A program made the translations under genes and the position numbers. A model generated the notes under the pieces. It was given only the letters and a program-made list of their open reading frames with translations. It searched no databases and had not been told where the DNA came from. Below are positions 12,801 to 23,680 of a stretch of DNA of 64,000 nucleotides, piece by piece. Positions within the stretch are counted from its first letter, which is position 1, and every line of letters starts with the position of its first letter. This DNA comes from Branchiostoma belcheri (lineage: Eukaryota; Chordata; Leptocardii; Amphioxiformes; Branchiostomatidae), in the NCBI RefSeq assembly GCF_001625305.1, contig NW_017804242.1, positions 6,263,304-6,327,303 on the forward strand, written 5' to 3'.

Positions 12801-15800
12801 TTTCTATGGTCTGATGAATTATAAATACATCTCTTGAGTTTATCGATACTTTCAACAACGTCAAAGATGAAAAAAAATGCAACATGTACAGGAATTTTCC
12901 AAGTTCGGAAATTCTCAACCTAATTGATTTTGAAGTCGGAGGTTTTCTATGGTCTGATGAATTATAAATACATCTCTTGAGTTTATTGATACTTTCAACA
13001 ACGTCGAAGATGAAAAAAAAAGATTTGCAACATGCACAGGAATTCTCGATTCGGAAATTCTCAGCTTAATTGATTTTGAAGTCGGAGGTTTTCGATGGCC
13101 TGATGAATTATAAATACATCTCTTGAGCTTATTGATACTTTCAACAACGTCAAAAATTAAAAAAAAAGATTTGCAACATGCACAGGAATTCTAGATTCGG
13201 AAATTCTCAGTGTAATTGATTTTGAAGTCGGAGGGTTTCTATGGTCTGATGAATTATAAATACATCTCTTGAGTTTATTGGTACTTTCAACAACGTCGAA
13301 GATGAAAAAAACAAAAGATTTGCAACATGCACAGGAATTCTCGATTCGGAAATTCTCAGCCTAATTGATTTTGAAGTCGGAGGGTTTCTATGGTCTGATG
13401 AATTGTAAATACATCCCCTAAGTTTATTGATACTTTCAACAACGTCAAAAATTTAAAAAAAGATTTGCAACATGCACAGGAATTCTCGATTCGGAAATTC
13501 TCAGTCGAATTGATTTTGAAGTCGGAGGGTTTCGATGGTCTGATGAATTATAAATACATATCTCTTGAGTTTATTGGTACTTTCAACAACGTCGAAAATG
13601 AAAAAAAAAAGATTTGCAACATGCACAGGAATTATCGATTCGGAAATTCTCAACCTAATTGATTTTGAAGTCGGAGATTCTCGATGGCTTGATGAATTGT
13701 AAATACATCCCGTAAGTTTATTGATACTTTCAACAACGTCGAAAATGAAAAAAAATGCAACATGTACTAGGAATTTTCCAAGTTCGGAAATTCTCAGTCT
13801 AATTGATTTTGAAGCCGGAGGTTTTCTATGGTCTGATGAATTGTAAATACATCCCGTAAGTTTATTGATACTTTCAACAACGTCAAAAATGAAAAAAAAA
13901 GATTTGCAGCATACACAGGAATTCTCGATTCGGAAATTCTGAGCCTAATTGATTTTGAAGTCGGAGGGTTTCGATGGTCTGATGAATTATAAATACATCT
14001 CTTGAGTTTATTGATACTTTCAACAACGTCGAAAATGAAAAAAAAGAACGAATTTGCAACATGCACAGGAATTCTCGATTTGGAAATTCTCAGCTTAATT
14101 GATTTTGAAGTCGGAGGTTTTCAATTGCCTGATGGATTATAAATACGTCCCTTAAGTTTATTGATACTTTCAACAACGTCGAAAATTACAAAAAAAACTA
14201 TTTTTTTTGCAACATACACAGGAATTCTCGGAAATTCTCAGCCGGAGGTTTCGGATGGTTTGATGAATTGTACATACATCTCTTGAGTTTATTATTACTT
14301 TCAACAACGTCGAAAATGAAAAAAAATGCAACATGTACAGGAATTCTCCAAGTTCGGAAGTTCTTAGCTTAATTGATTTTGAAGTCGGAGGTTTTCGATG
14401 GTCTGATGAATTGTAAATACATCCTGTAAGTTTATTGGTACTTTCAACAACGTCAAAAATGAAAAAAAAAAGATTTGCAGCATAGACAGGAATTCTCGAT
14501 TCGGAAATTCTGAGCCTAATTGATTTTGAAGTCGGAGGGTTTCGATGGTCTGATGAATTATAAATACATCTCTTGAGTTTATTGATACTTTCAACAACGT
14601 CGAAATTAAAAAAAAAATGCAACAAGCACAGGAATTCTCGATTCGGAAATTCTCAGCTTAATTGAGTTTGAAGTCGGAGGTTTTTGGTGGTCTGATGAAT
14701 TGTAAATACATCTCTTGAGTTTATTGATACTTTCAACAACGTCGAAAATTAAAAAAAAAAAAGATTTGCAACATGTACAGCAATTCTTGATTCGGAAATT
14801 CTCAGTCTAATTGATTTTGAAGTCGGAGGTTTCGATGGTCTGATGAATTGTAAATACATCTTTTGAGTTTATTGATACTTTCAACAACGTCGAAAATAAA
14901 AAAAAAAGAAAATTTGCAACATGCACAGGAATTTTCGATTCGGAAATTCTCATCTTAATTGATTTTGAAGTCGTAGGTTTCGATGGTCTGATGAATTGTA
15001 AATACATCTCTTGAGTTTATTGATACTTTCAACAACGTCGAAAATGAAAAAAAGAAGATTTGCAACATGCACAGGAACTCTCGATTCGGAACTTCTCAGT
15101 CTAATTAATTTGGAAGTCGGGGGTTTTCGGTGGTCTGATGAATTGTAAATACATCTCTTGAGTTTATTGGTACTTTCAACAACGTCGAAGATGAAAAAAA
15201 TGCAACATGCACAGGAATTTTCGATTCGGAAATTCTCAGCTTAATTGATTTTGAAGTCGGGGGTTTTCTATGGTCTGATGAATTATAAATACATCTCTTG
15301 AGTTTATTGATACTTTCAACAACGTCGAAAATGAAAAAAAAAAGATTTGCAACATGCACAGGAATTCTCGTTTTGGAACTTCTCAGTCTAATTGATTTTG
15401 AAGTCGGGGGTTTTAGATGGTCTGATGAATTGTAAATACATCTCTTTAGTTTATTGATACTTTCAACAACGTCAAAAATGAAAAAAAAATTGCAACATGC
15501 ACAGGAATTCTCGATTCGGAAATTCTCAACCTAATTAATTTTGAAGTCGGGGGTTTTCGATGGTCTGATGAATTATAAATACATATCTCTTGAGTTTATT
15601 GATACTTTCAACGTCGAAAATGAAAAAAAAGCAACATGTACAGGAATTTTCCAAGTTCGGAAGTTTTTAGCTTAATTGATTTTGAAGTCGGAGGTTTCAA
15701 ATGGTCTGATGAATTGTAAATACATCCTACACGTTTATTGATACTTTCAACAACGTCGAAAATTATAACAAAAATTGCAACATGCACAGGAATTTTTCAT

Positions 15801-18800
15801 TCGGAAGTTCTTAGCTTAATTGATTTTGAAGTCGGAGGTTTCCGATGACCTGATGGATTGTAAATACACCCCCTAAGTTTATTGATACTTTCAACAACGT
15901 CGAAAATTAAAAAAAATGATTTGCAACATGTACAGGAATTCTCGATTCGGAAATTCTCAGTCTAATTGATTTTGAAGTCGGGGGTTTTCTATGGTCTGAT
16001 GAATTATAAATACATCTCTTGAGTTTATTGATACCTTCAACAACGTCGAAGATGAAAAAAACAAAAGATTTGCAACATGTACAGGAATTCTCGAATTCTC
16101 AGTCTAATTGATTTCTCAGTCTAATTGATTTTGAAGTCGGGGGTTTTCGATGGTCTGATGAATTGTAAATACATCCCCTAAGTTTATTGATAAAGGAAAA
16201 ACTTTAAGGAAACATACAAAGAAGTTCCCTTTTCGAAAATTCTCAGCCTAATTGATTTTGAAGTCGGTGGTTTTCAATGGACTGATGAATTGTACATACC
16301 CCCATACAAGTTTATTGATACTTTCAGCTTTGTTGAAAATGATAACAAACAACTTTCTTAACTTAGTTCGTAGGTGGTCGGATGTTAAACCCATCCCAGA
16401 AGGAAAAGATAATAAAATTCCGTCGAAAAAAACACGTATATTAAGACAGGTTGATCCTTAGTGATACAAATAAGTGTCGGCACTTCAAAGAGACAATATG
16501 GCGGATTGTCAACATGGCGGAGGTCGCGAATCGGCGGACGTGAGAATAACGAGCCAGGTTCTGTTTCCAGTAGCAAATCTAAGATGGCGACGAGCGACGA
16601 AGAAAGCCGACATGAAAGTCGGAAGGCCGAGAGGACACCGAGGGTTAATCCTAGTTAAGCAGGGATCAGCTGCTGGTTAATCCGCAGGGTTGTTTGGACA
16701 GATGGCTTTGTTGAAACTTGCGTTGGACAGAAACACTGTTGAAGGCTATGTCCATGTTCTTCCATCACACACGACTAAAACTGTTCGACCATGTCGACAA
16801 GGACACAGGAAATTATTTTTAAATTAAATGGAAACTGGAACAGATAAACTGGAAAGGGTACAGAACCAAGATTCTGCACCAACAACTATGAAAGGGGTGC
16901 TAGTGTAACGTTCAAAATAAAAGAAACCTACAGTGGGGGTCGCTGTCCAGACATGCATGATGTACAAAATGACTAATAAACCGTTGGACCAGTATTCTTT
17001 ATCTAATGCCAGCCCAGAAAAGACCAACAGTCATGCCTTAAAATATCAGAGTTGTCAACCAAGAATTGAGGTCAACAGTTCAAAAACTCGTATTGTCCAA
17101 GTACTACTAGTCGTAGAGCGGAACGAGTACTCGTTTCGATCAAGTACGTATACAGTTGGGCATCATCACTAGAAAGCTTTTAACAACCCCTGCAATTTTT
17201 AACAACCCCAAAAGAGGAGCAAGGGGCCAGTTCTGGCCTAATCATTTAGGCAGTAGGCAGGCAATTTTTTATGCGAAGGTTGGGTGTAACAGGTCGTTAG
17301 GTGTTATATAGCCAGCTGCCGCCGCGCCGCGTGTCTGCGAAGCTGGTGTGTTACGCAAAGGGCAACGACAGTCTAACTTCAGGAATTAAATGGTTTCATT
17401 GATTTCACAAGCACGATTATAAAAGCACCCCATACAATAGGTTGAATTACGTGTGCACACAACGCATAGCATAGTGTTTGTAAAATCATATAATTTGCTG
17501 CAACTTATAAAACACTTGATTTATAAAGAAGAAATATGATGATATGACTATCATGAGCCACCGAGTAAGGAAAAGCCTCCTTGCACTAAAAGAATAGATG
17601 GTGTCTTAATTTGTGTTTCATCAAGGAGATTAAAGACTTGGTTTCATGGACTTACATGCATCTAATATTTTCCAGTAGCTTTACTGACATCTTCATCCTC
17701 TGATCTGTACCTGTATATCCGGAATAACCGCCCTTCGGCGTATACGACGTATGCGACCGGGCATTTAAAGATGACAGAAAGTATTCGAAGATTTTAGATG
17801 AGTATAAAATTGAGTTCTTCATTGCAATTTCATGCCCGATTGTTAATTGCAAACTGGCAAGGGCAATGAGCGAGTACAGAATATATTGAAGAATGGTATA
17901 AAACCAGGTGCTAACATAAAGTTCCACTACGACTAATCTAAGGTTCTATCTCTACTTAAAACTAATAAAGTAGTAAAGACACAGCATTGGTTTCGTCGAC
18001 TTCTTCAAGTTTATTTCCCAGTTACTTGCGGTCAACGGTGACAAGCAAAACGTCCGCTTCTGCCAAACAGTGATTAATTTGTTGCTCCGTTGGAGGGTGA
18101 AATTCACACTCACCGCGGGCAGAGGTTGTTTATGGGGGGTCATGCGGTATAAAGTTTTTGCCAAGTCGGTTAAACGCTGCTGACACATTCCTGACAAGGT
18201 CTTCGGTGACGGTTGTTTTGTATTTTCACCACATGTCAGTCTTTCAAATGTTTGGGAATCGACTGTGTTTCTCTGATGTGATGGTGTGCATGTGTTTTAC
18301 TATGGGAAAGGGCATACGAGGATAGAACCCTACTTCATCCAGAACCATGCTCAGCTGGCATGTTCCTGGATTGTCGGGCAAACCTACGTTCTGGAATACG
18401 GAGAGACAATCCAGAACCGTTGCAATAAGACGGTTCTTGGTTGTAGAAAGCTTATCCTTGGTTGTATGAAGACAGTTCTTGGTTGTAGAAAGCTGGTTCT
18501 TGGTTGTAGAAAGCTGGTTTTTGATTGTAGAAAGCTGGTTCTTGGTTGTATGAAGACAGTTCTTGGTTGTAGGAAGCTGGTTCTTGGTTGTAGAAAACTG
18601 GTTCTTGGTTGTAGAAAGCTGGTTTTTAGTTGTAGAAAGCTGGTTCTTGGTTTTAGGAAACTGGTTCTTGGTTCTAGGAAACTTGCTCTGGAATGCTGTT
18701 TGTTTCGTTGTAGGAAGCTAGTTTTTGGTTCTTAGGTCTACAAGCTTGGTTCTCACTAGGAATCAGGATGAGCGTTGTCCAAAACATACTCTTCTGTAAA

Positions 18801-20844
18801 CCATGGAAGACGTAATGTCCCACCTTTTCCAAAATTTGTGGGTTTGGGGAAGTTGAAAGAAGAATAGTTTGTTCTCTGTCTGTAAGTTTAGAGAAATTGG
18901 GATAAATTGTAGAGGGAAGCTAGTTTTTGGTTATTGGAACTCGGTTCTTAGGTCTACAAGCTTGGTTCTCACTTCTAGGAATCAGGATAAGCGTTGTCCA
19001 AAACATACGGAGTCAGATGACAGATAAACCATGATAGATGGAAAGCACTTGCCTTTTCTTTAGACTCGCGCCAAGTTCAACGTCGTTTGCGGTTTGACGT
19101 CTCGCCAAATCGGCTGCCTGCGTTCCTGTTTGCTTAAACTTCAGCTCTTAAAATCTGAAGAGTTAGGGTCGGCTGTCTTTCATGCAGCATGACAGGAAGG
19201 GCGCTACAGGATGATGCAAGAAAAGAAACGAAACGGAAACAGCACTAGACAAGAAAGTTCCACACATAGCCGAATATGGCCCCAAAAACACAGAAACAAA
19301 ACACTTCTAGTTTATCTGTCCTGCTTTGCTTTCCTTCTCTTTTGGGATGGGAGGTTTGACTATCCGTAGTTTTTCAAACGTCTTGTAAACGCATTTTTTC
19401 CATTGTAAAAGTGGCTCCGATAGTGTAAGTTGTACCTAACTTGAGTTCGCAGTTACTTCGTCCATGTTCTTTTACTTGTATTCATCACTGTGCTTCTGAA
19501 TAATAATAAAAAAAAAAACACATTGCCGTACACGTGGCCAATCATGGTTAGGAGTAGGTCGGGAGCAAGGTCGGCTGGTGTTCTTCAAGGTCGGCTACAA
19601 TTCGGCTGCGCCAACCGAATGTTTTCAGCTGTTTCGGCCATGGTTGGCTGGTGGTTGGCAGGTGGATGGCAGGTGGTTGGCTGGTGGTTAGCTGGTGGTA
19701 GTCTCGTGGTAGGCAGTTGGTTGTCTGGTGGTTGGCAGTTGGTTGGCTGGTGGTTGACAGGTGGTTGGCTGGTGGTTGGCTGGTGGCCGTTACTACATCC
19801 AATTTTCGATCCCGTTTTGTGAAACGAGACAGCGTTGAAACAATACAACAGTCACTGTGTTTTTGATAGAATTTTATCCAACCAATATAGATCTACTTTT
19901 TTCAAAAGGCTTTTCTTGTTGAGTAAAGAGACTCTTTTTACACAACCAGGTCTTTTATTCAGCCGACGTTTCGGTGACCGTCTGTCACCTTCCTCAGGGC
20001 AATTCTGACTGGTTCACATTGCACTGCAGCACAGTTGTCGCTGCTACAGATGCATTCCCATTTACATATCTACATATATGCGTGATTGTATCTAGAATGC
20101 GTTCCTAAACGTGCGGAAGTTGGATCTGGACCTGTTCAAGAAAGTGTGCACACTTTTTAAAAGTCTTTCCTTGTTTCCTAGTCTATGAAGAGGATGACAA
20201 AGATGGTTGCAGACCGGCCTAACGACGGAGTGTTGCCGACCCTCCCGCCACAGATAGACAGGATCGGTTCTCTCAGTGAACAGATCTCCATACTGGAGGA
20301 GAGATTAGACGACTGTAAGTCTGTCTTCTGTTTTTCTTGTTTGTTTGTTTGTTTGTTTGTTTGTTTAAAAGTTAATGAAAACTTTTGGTCCAACACAAAA
20401 AGTCCTCTTACCTAGAGTCGAAAGACCAGTCACTCTGGTCTTGCTCAGTAGACTGACCCAGTGAGACTTGTCACGTGGCTTCTTTGAAGTGTGACGTCAA
20501 CCACCCTTCACTTAACCGCGACGGAGGCCGACATCGTCTACCAGATACCTATGACCCAGTGTTGACGTCACACTTCAAAGAAGCCACGTGACAAGCTTCA
20601 CTGGGTCAGTCTACTGAGGAAGACCAGAGTGACTAGTCGAAAGCTCTAGGTAAGAGAATTTTTTGTGTTGGACCAAAATTTTTAACTTCAAAACATGTAA
20701 CTACCAACACAGATGAACTTTCATGATTGTTTGTTTGTTTGAACAATTCTTTATTCATAAGTAGCTCAAATCTGTTCCTTTCTTTCTCTATCTCCTATAG
20801 GTACCTGTCGGGGTGACAGGGATTTGGACTACTACAAAAAATGA
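6692..20844 (+). CDS. EGFL7: EGFL7/EGFL8-like secreted EMI-EGF protein (5' end not in view)
   Basis: Six plus-strand exons join in frame: 6692-6810, 7401-7493, 8480-8602, 11948-12012, 20182-20314 and 20801-20844. All have AG/GT borders and matching phases. The product reads: end of an EMI domain (YRQVYKM, then CCPGW), a short EGF module, a calcium-binding EGF module starting DENEC, a coiled-coil stalk and a Cys-rich tail. This is the architecture of vertebrate EGFL7/EGFL8, secreted matrix proteins of blood-vessel walls. The stretch SLSEQI followed by LEERL and a CxC near the C-terminus is very close to the human EGFL7 tail as I remember it. The signal peptide and first half of the EMI domain were not found upstream in the window, so the first exon(s) probably lie to the left of position 1. 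EGFL7 versus EGFL8 cannot be separated; it is probably the pre-duplication single gene. Confidence 0.9.
6840..7340 (+). repeat. CTGGCTGTCTGGTTAG minisatellite in EGFL7/8 intron
   Basis: Degenerate tandem repeats of GGCTGTCTGGTTAGCT and shorter CTGNCTG units fill most of the intron between the EMI and first EGF exons. Confidence 0.85.
7401..7493 (+). CDS. EGFL7: EGFL7/8-like exon: first EGF module
   Basis: A phase 1-1 exon of 93 bp between CTGTTACAG and GTAAGG. It encodes six cysteines in EGF spacing (CSKPC, HGRC, TCEC, GWSGDVC). In mammalian EGFL7 this module carries an RGD; here the equivalent position reads SGD, so the integrin motif is absent at this site. Confidence 0.88.
7955..8162. mobile_element. 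hAT-type MITE with 5-bp target duplication, copy 1
   Basis: A 208-bp hairpin-forming element with ends CAGGGGTGCCGGAGTAT and its complement. It is flanked by AATAT on both sides (7950-7954 and 8163-8167). The interior is repeats of GTGCAATTTTACGGAATACA in both orientations. Confidence 0.8.
8480..8602 (+). CDS. EGFL7: EGFL7/8-like exon: calcium-binding EGF module
   Basis: A phase 1-1 exon of 123 bp between GCATGCGCAG and GTAAAC. It encodes DENEC at the start, the typical calcium-binding signature, followed by GCEQEC, NSKGSFICTC and GYRLNSDGKTC. The six Cys and the Gly-Tyr/Phe spacing fit a cbEGF domain. Confidence 0.92.
8690..9745 (+). repeat. Seven-copy ~120-190-bp tandem repeat in EGFL7/8 intron
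   Basis: The core GAAATATGCCGCATTTGCTC, GCAAATTTGCACCTGTACTG then CTCCTATTTCCCTGGAAGAC recurs about seven times from 8700 to 9740, with TCATCATCAT spacers of variable length. Confidence 0.8.
9975..10340. mobile_element. Repeat family D (CCCCCGACCACCAACCAACC), copy 1
   Basis: Starts with CCTTCCCCCGACCACCAACC and contains ATTTGGGTCAAATTTGACTC and CTCCCGACC. The same sequence in reverse order and orientation is at 10900-11140; smaller pieces lie at 26810-26935 and 41610-41740. Probably a non-autonomous transposon. Confidence 0.55.
10900..11140. mobile_element. Repeat family D, copy 2 (opposite orientation)
   Basis: From CATGGTTGGCTGGTGGTTGG to GGTGGTCGGGGGAAGGTTGT. The interior GAAAATTTGATTCAAATTTA matches copy 1 in reverse complement. 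Confidence 0.55.
11355..11795 (+). repeat. ~25-bp minisatellite (CATCGTTCAAAACCCAATTTTT)
   Basis: About 17 tandem units of a 24-26-bp repeat. It reads through as open frames of FKTQFFI or KPNFSS type, which are repeat artefacts and not a gene. It is bounded by a ~100-bp direct repeat (about 11191-11305 and 11800-11905). Confidence 0.85.
11948..12012 (+). CDS. EGFL7: EGFL7/8-like exon: start of coiled-coil stalk
   Basis: A 65-bp exon after a good polypyrimidine acceptor (CTCCTCTCTACAG) and before donor GTACCG. It encodes TGEVIDAKYEALML then RVEELEQ with heptad-like Leu/Val spacing. It ends in phase 0, which matches the next exon at 20182, 8.2 kb away. Confidence 0.8.
12038..12360. mobile_element. 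MITE family A in EGFL7/8 intron
   Basis: Ends TTAGTCCATGTTAATTTGAT and AATCAAATCAACATGGCCT with TATGGATGACATCC next to them; it starts only 26 bp after the coiled-coil exon donor. Confidence 0.72.
12540..16345 (+). repeat. ~146-bp satellite, about 26 copies, in EGFL7/8 intron
   Basis: The unit contains GATTTTGAAGTCGGAGGTTT, GATGGTCTGATGAATT, AAATACATCTCTTGAGTTTA, TTGATACTTTCAACAACGTC, an A-run, TTTGCAACATGCACAGGAAT and TTCGGAAATTCTCAG. Copies differ by a few percent and outer ones are most diverged. Several weak open frames across it come from the repeat itself. Confidence 0.92.
16495..16660 (+). promoter_or_regulatory. Cluster of three ATGGCG (YY1-type) motifs with a short frame
   Basis: CAATATGGCGGA, CAACATGGCGGA and TAAGATGGCGACG lie within 95 bp. 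The last could start MATSDEESRHESRKAERTPR then VNPS stop. The site is GC-richer than its surroundings and could be a promoter/first exon of a small transcript, or a retrocopy fragment. Confidence 0.35.
16930..17350 (+). mobile_element. CR1-like LINE 3' end, damaged
   Basis: Fragments MTNKPLDQYSLSNA, NSHALKYQSCQPRIEV and the GCCGCCGCGCCGCGTG 3' UTR block are recognisable, with frameshifts and a ~40-bp insert. Confidence 0.75.
18424..18735 (+). repeat. 21-bp minisatellite (GTTCTTGGTTGTAGAAAGCTG)
   Basis: About 14 tandem units; an open frame of LGCRKLV repeats is a by-product. The flank TTCTTAGGTCTACAAGCTTG recurs at about 18950. Confidence 0.88.
19620..19795 (+). repeat. GTTGGCTGGTG minisatellite
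   Basis: Tandem GGTTGGCTGGTGGTTGGCAG variants, preceded by sequence like family D ends (GTCGGGAGCAAGGTCGGC). Confidence 0.8.
19917..20115 (+). mobile_element. Repeat family E (GACGTTTCGGTGACCGTC), copy 1
   Basis: Starts TGAGTAAAGAGACTCTTTTT and contains TCACCTTCCTCAGGGCAATT and TTGCACTGCAGCACAG. A close copy is at 50970-51180. It ends about 65 bp before the exon at 20182. Confidence 0.65.
20182..20314 (+). CDS. EGFL7: EGFL7/8-like exon: coiled coil before the Cys tail
   Basis: A 133-bp exon after TTGTTTCCTAG and before GTAAGT. It encodes a basic stretch (SMKRMTKMVADRP), a Pro-rich hinge, then RIGSLSEQISILEERLDD. This last block is the most recognisable EGFL7 signature in the window. It ends with one base of a Cys codon completed at 20801. 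Confidence 0.9.
20378..20695. mobile_element. Palindromic element in the last EGFL7/8 intron
   Basis: Arms of about 120 bp run from TTTTGGTCCAACACAAAAAG and GACTTGTCACGTGGCTTC to their complements, around a ~60-bp centre. It fills most of the intron and would form a long hairpin in the transcript. Confidence 0.75.
20801..20844 (+). CDS. EGFL7: EGFL7/8-like terminal exon with CxC and RGD
   Basis: After acceptor TCTCCTATAG the exon completes a Cys codon and reads TCRGDRDLDYYKK then TGA at 20842-20844. The CxC matches the CSC of the human EGFL7 terminus. The following RGD is not in the same place as the mammalian one. Confidence 0.88.
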
Positions 20845-23200
20845 AGAGCCCCCCTCCCCAATAGCTGTGACAACAGTCTCTATCCAAGCAATACATGCCG
20901 TTACATGGAGGACCGTAGCAGCGTACATGTACACAGAAACAAAATGAGATTTCCAAAATGGAAAATGTAAAATTCCATTTGCTGTCAATATATATATATC
21001 TATCTTCGTCAGATATATTTGATCAAAACAAGGACATTATACTGAAAAGTACAGGTATGCTGTGCAACAAAAGTACTTTGTGTGTTCCAACCTATATCAA
21101 AAGCGTTGACTTCTATCTGTATTTAGACATCTATTTTTCAAAACGCCTTGAATGTGCTGAAAAGTAACGGTTTCTATGGTAAGATCTCTCAAAATCTGTA
21201 CTGCATGTAAAGGCATTTCAGTGTATGTAAAGGGTTCTTCTCACAGCTCGTAAAAATGTATAAAAGCTGTGGTGGTGACAGTGGTTCCCTGCCGTCTGAA
21301 TCTTGTAAAACACACGATAGGTTGAAGATGACGACCACGTGCTAATCCTGCCCCCTACCGGTTAGTTCATGTACTACAACACTTCTTGACTACAATGTAT
21401 AGTACAATGTAGTATGAACACCAATTTTAGCCTTTATAAGTTATCAAGATGCTTTACATAATCTTGGTTGTACTGCAATGATTTTAGGCCTTTAGAAATT
21501 TTGAAAACTTGTAAAATAAGACAATATCTGAAGACATCGACACATCAACAGCCATAAAGTCCCATAATTGTTCTTCTGATCTTCTATTATAAACATTAAT
21601 AAACAAGACTTCACTCAGTATCACAATATTGAATTTACCTTCAATATGTTCACAATTTTTGGGACATATCTGTACATCATTATTATATTTCATTGTAAGA
21701 TCATTTAATAATTTGAATAAGGCTGGTTCTTGTAGCTATGAATGATAAGAACATTTTAAAACAGGCCTTTACAATTTTTGAATGAAGATTTTACGTTGTA
21801 ATGTTACATAGAGACAGTTATCGAATATAAATTTACTGTCTAGTCGTTGCTCGTTATCATGTTGAAGTTTTGCTGATGTTTACTTGAATGTTCTTTTTCC
21901 ATTCACCTGATTGGTCAGCCATACTGATTAGATTACATGGATGACATACGATACTTTGCGTTCATTATTATGAAATATACGTGGCCAAGAAGGTTAAACA
22001 AATGACTGAACACACAGCATGGTATAAAAACACTAAATTTTTTCATTTTTCAAATCTTCTTCAACAATGTTGAATGGTCTAAAACAATTAGCCGTTCAAC
22101 CAATGAGAGAGTGGCAATTATCAGTTCGACCAATGAGAGATATTTGGATTAGTATCATAATGTTATGACGAAAGTGGGCGGGGCTATGGGATTAAAACAA
22201 GATAGTGTGGCCTCATGGCATTTCAGAATATGTACCAATACATGTACATGCATTTATGTTATTGTAAACAGGCATCAAAATTTCAGCCTTGTATGTCACG
22301 TACTGTATCGGTGTAAGAACAACGATCCAGTAATAGAATACTACTAGTTGATGATAGTTGCAAGTCTTTGTTATAGGAAAATTGAATTAAAGGCAATAAA
22401 AAAAGTCAACTACAAGTATAAAGAGTATGGTTTTCTGTCACTGCAAAACAAATATGTCAGATTGTGGATCAGTGGGGCAGGGGTTCGAATCCCGACTACA
22501 TCCAACTACATGTATCCCTACATGTAGTTGAGGGGCTTCATATGCACATACTGATATAACATCCTTGCATGAAATTATATATGTACACAAGAGATGACAA
22601 ACACACATTGTTGTGTAAAGTGACTTTTTTTTATAATTTAAAAATATATTGCAGGATTGTTTGGTCCTACCATCTGACAGTACATAATTAGAATGCAAAA
22701 GCACCAACCTTCCTGATTGGTGGGTCTTATCGGACTCTACGATTGGCTAGTCTGTTAATTAGGCCCCTTTCTACTTTGCGGCGATCACCGAAAAAAACAA
22801 AATTGGATTTTGATGACCTTATACTCATTTTTTAATGGAAATATGATGCATGATGCCAAAGTATTATCCAAATGACAAGAAAATGCACAAAACGTTTAAA
22901 ATATTGGATTTTGTCTTTGAAATTTGTTTACTGATCTTTCAAATATTTTTTGCTTCCTCACTGATCGCAGCTTCTCTTAGAAAGAGGTGTTACACTTTGT
23001 TGCAATTGATGGCCACTACATGAAAGTATGCTCTGTAATATCTTGAAAGCCCTTTTCTCTAATTTGCTATACAATATCCACTGCTATTTTTTTTTACTCC
23101 GGGAAACCAGTATTTCTTCATTCACCCTGGCTAAGAAACATTGGTATAATACAATACACCGGAAGCACATTACTTTTAGCATCATAACAAAGTGTGTAAC
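20845..23200. other. Gene-free stretch after the EGFL7/8-like gene
   Basis: I see no exon here. It holds the presumed 3' UTR, a partial family A MITE (about 21930-22030), two neighbouring CCAATGAGAGA direct repeats (22095-22140), and one isolated tRNA B-box (GGTTCGAATCCC, about 22484). Confidence 0.5.
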
Positions 23201-23207
23201 CTATGTA

Positions 23208-23680
23208 TGGCCACAGCAAGTAAATTTTATGGATGACATACTCCAAATCTAATGCGAGCGGGCAAAAAAACAAGGCGGGCCTAAAAAAACAAGGTTCCTA
23301 CAATTTAAAATTTTGACTCAATCATTGTGCAAATGGTTTTGATTCAGTGGGAACATCACATAATTATACACAGCCAGCATCACATATCACTGCATCAAAG
23401 TAAGAAACAAAACATTAAATCAGAGCCTTTTCTTGTCTCCTCTCTTAATGACCTGTGCTTAGCTTGTTAGAGCACAAACGTACAATGAAGGTCTTTCATT
23501 CATTCAATTCTTAATAGTTTTCTACCATCCACCTTCTGGCATGACAACAGACATCTTTGCCCATTTTCGGCATGTTGACCACTGTCAGAGGGTAACAAAA
23601 TTTCTTGTTTTTTTTCCAAAATCAGGCAAAAATTAATGCACGCTCTGATGTCATCCATAACAATTACTTGCTGTGGCCTA
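23208..23680. mobile_element. MITE family B, copy 1
   Basis: Ends GGCCACAGCAAGTAAATTTT and TACTTGCTGTGGCCTA, each with ATGGATGACAT / ATGTCATCCAT next to it. The interior has CATATCACTGCATCAAAGTA and CATTTTCGGCATGTTGACC. Confidence 0.75.

Noticed and set aside
13465-15359. Multiple 60-150-codon frames across the satellite
   Set aside because: They repeat the same peptide with the satellite period and carry frameshifts between units.
18286-18735. 149-codon frame with LGCRKLV repeats
   Set aside because: Product of the 21-bp minisatellite; 21 is a multiple of three so the frame stays open. No splice or start context.
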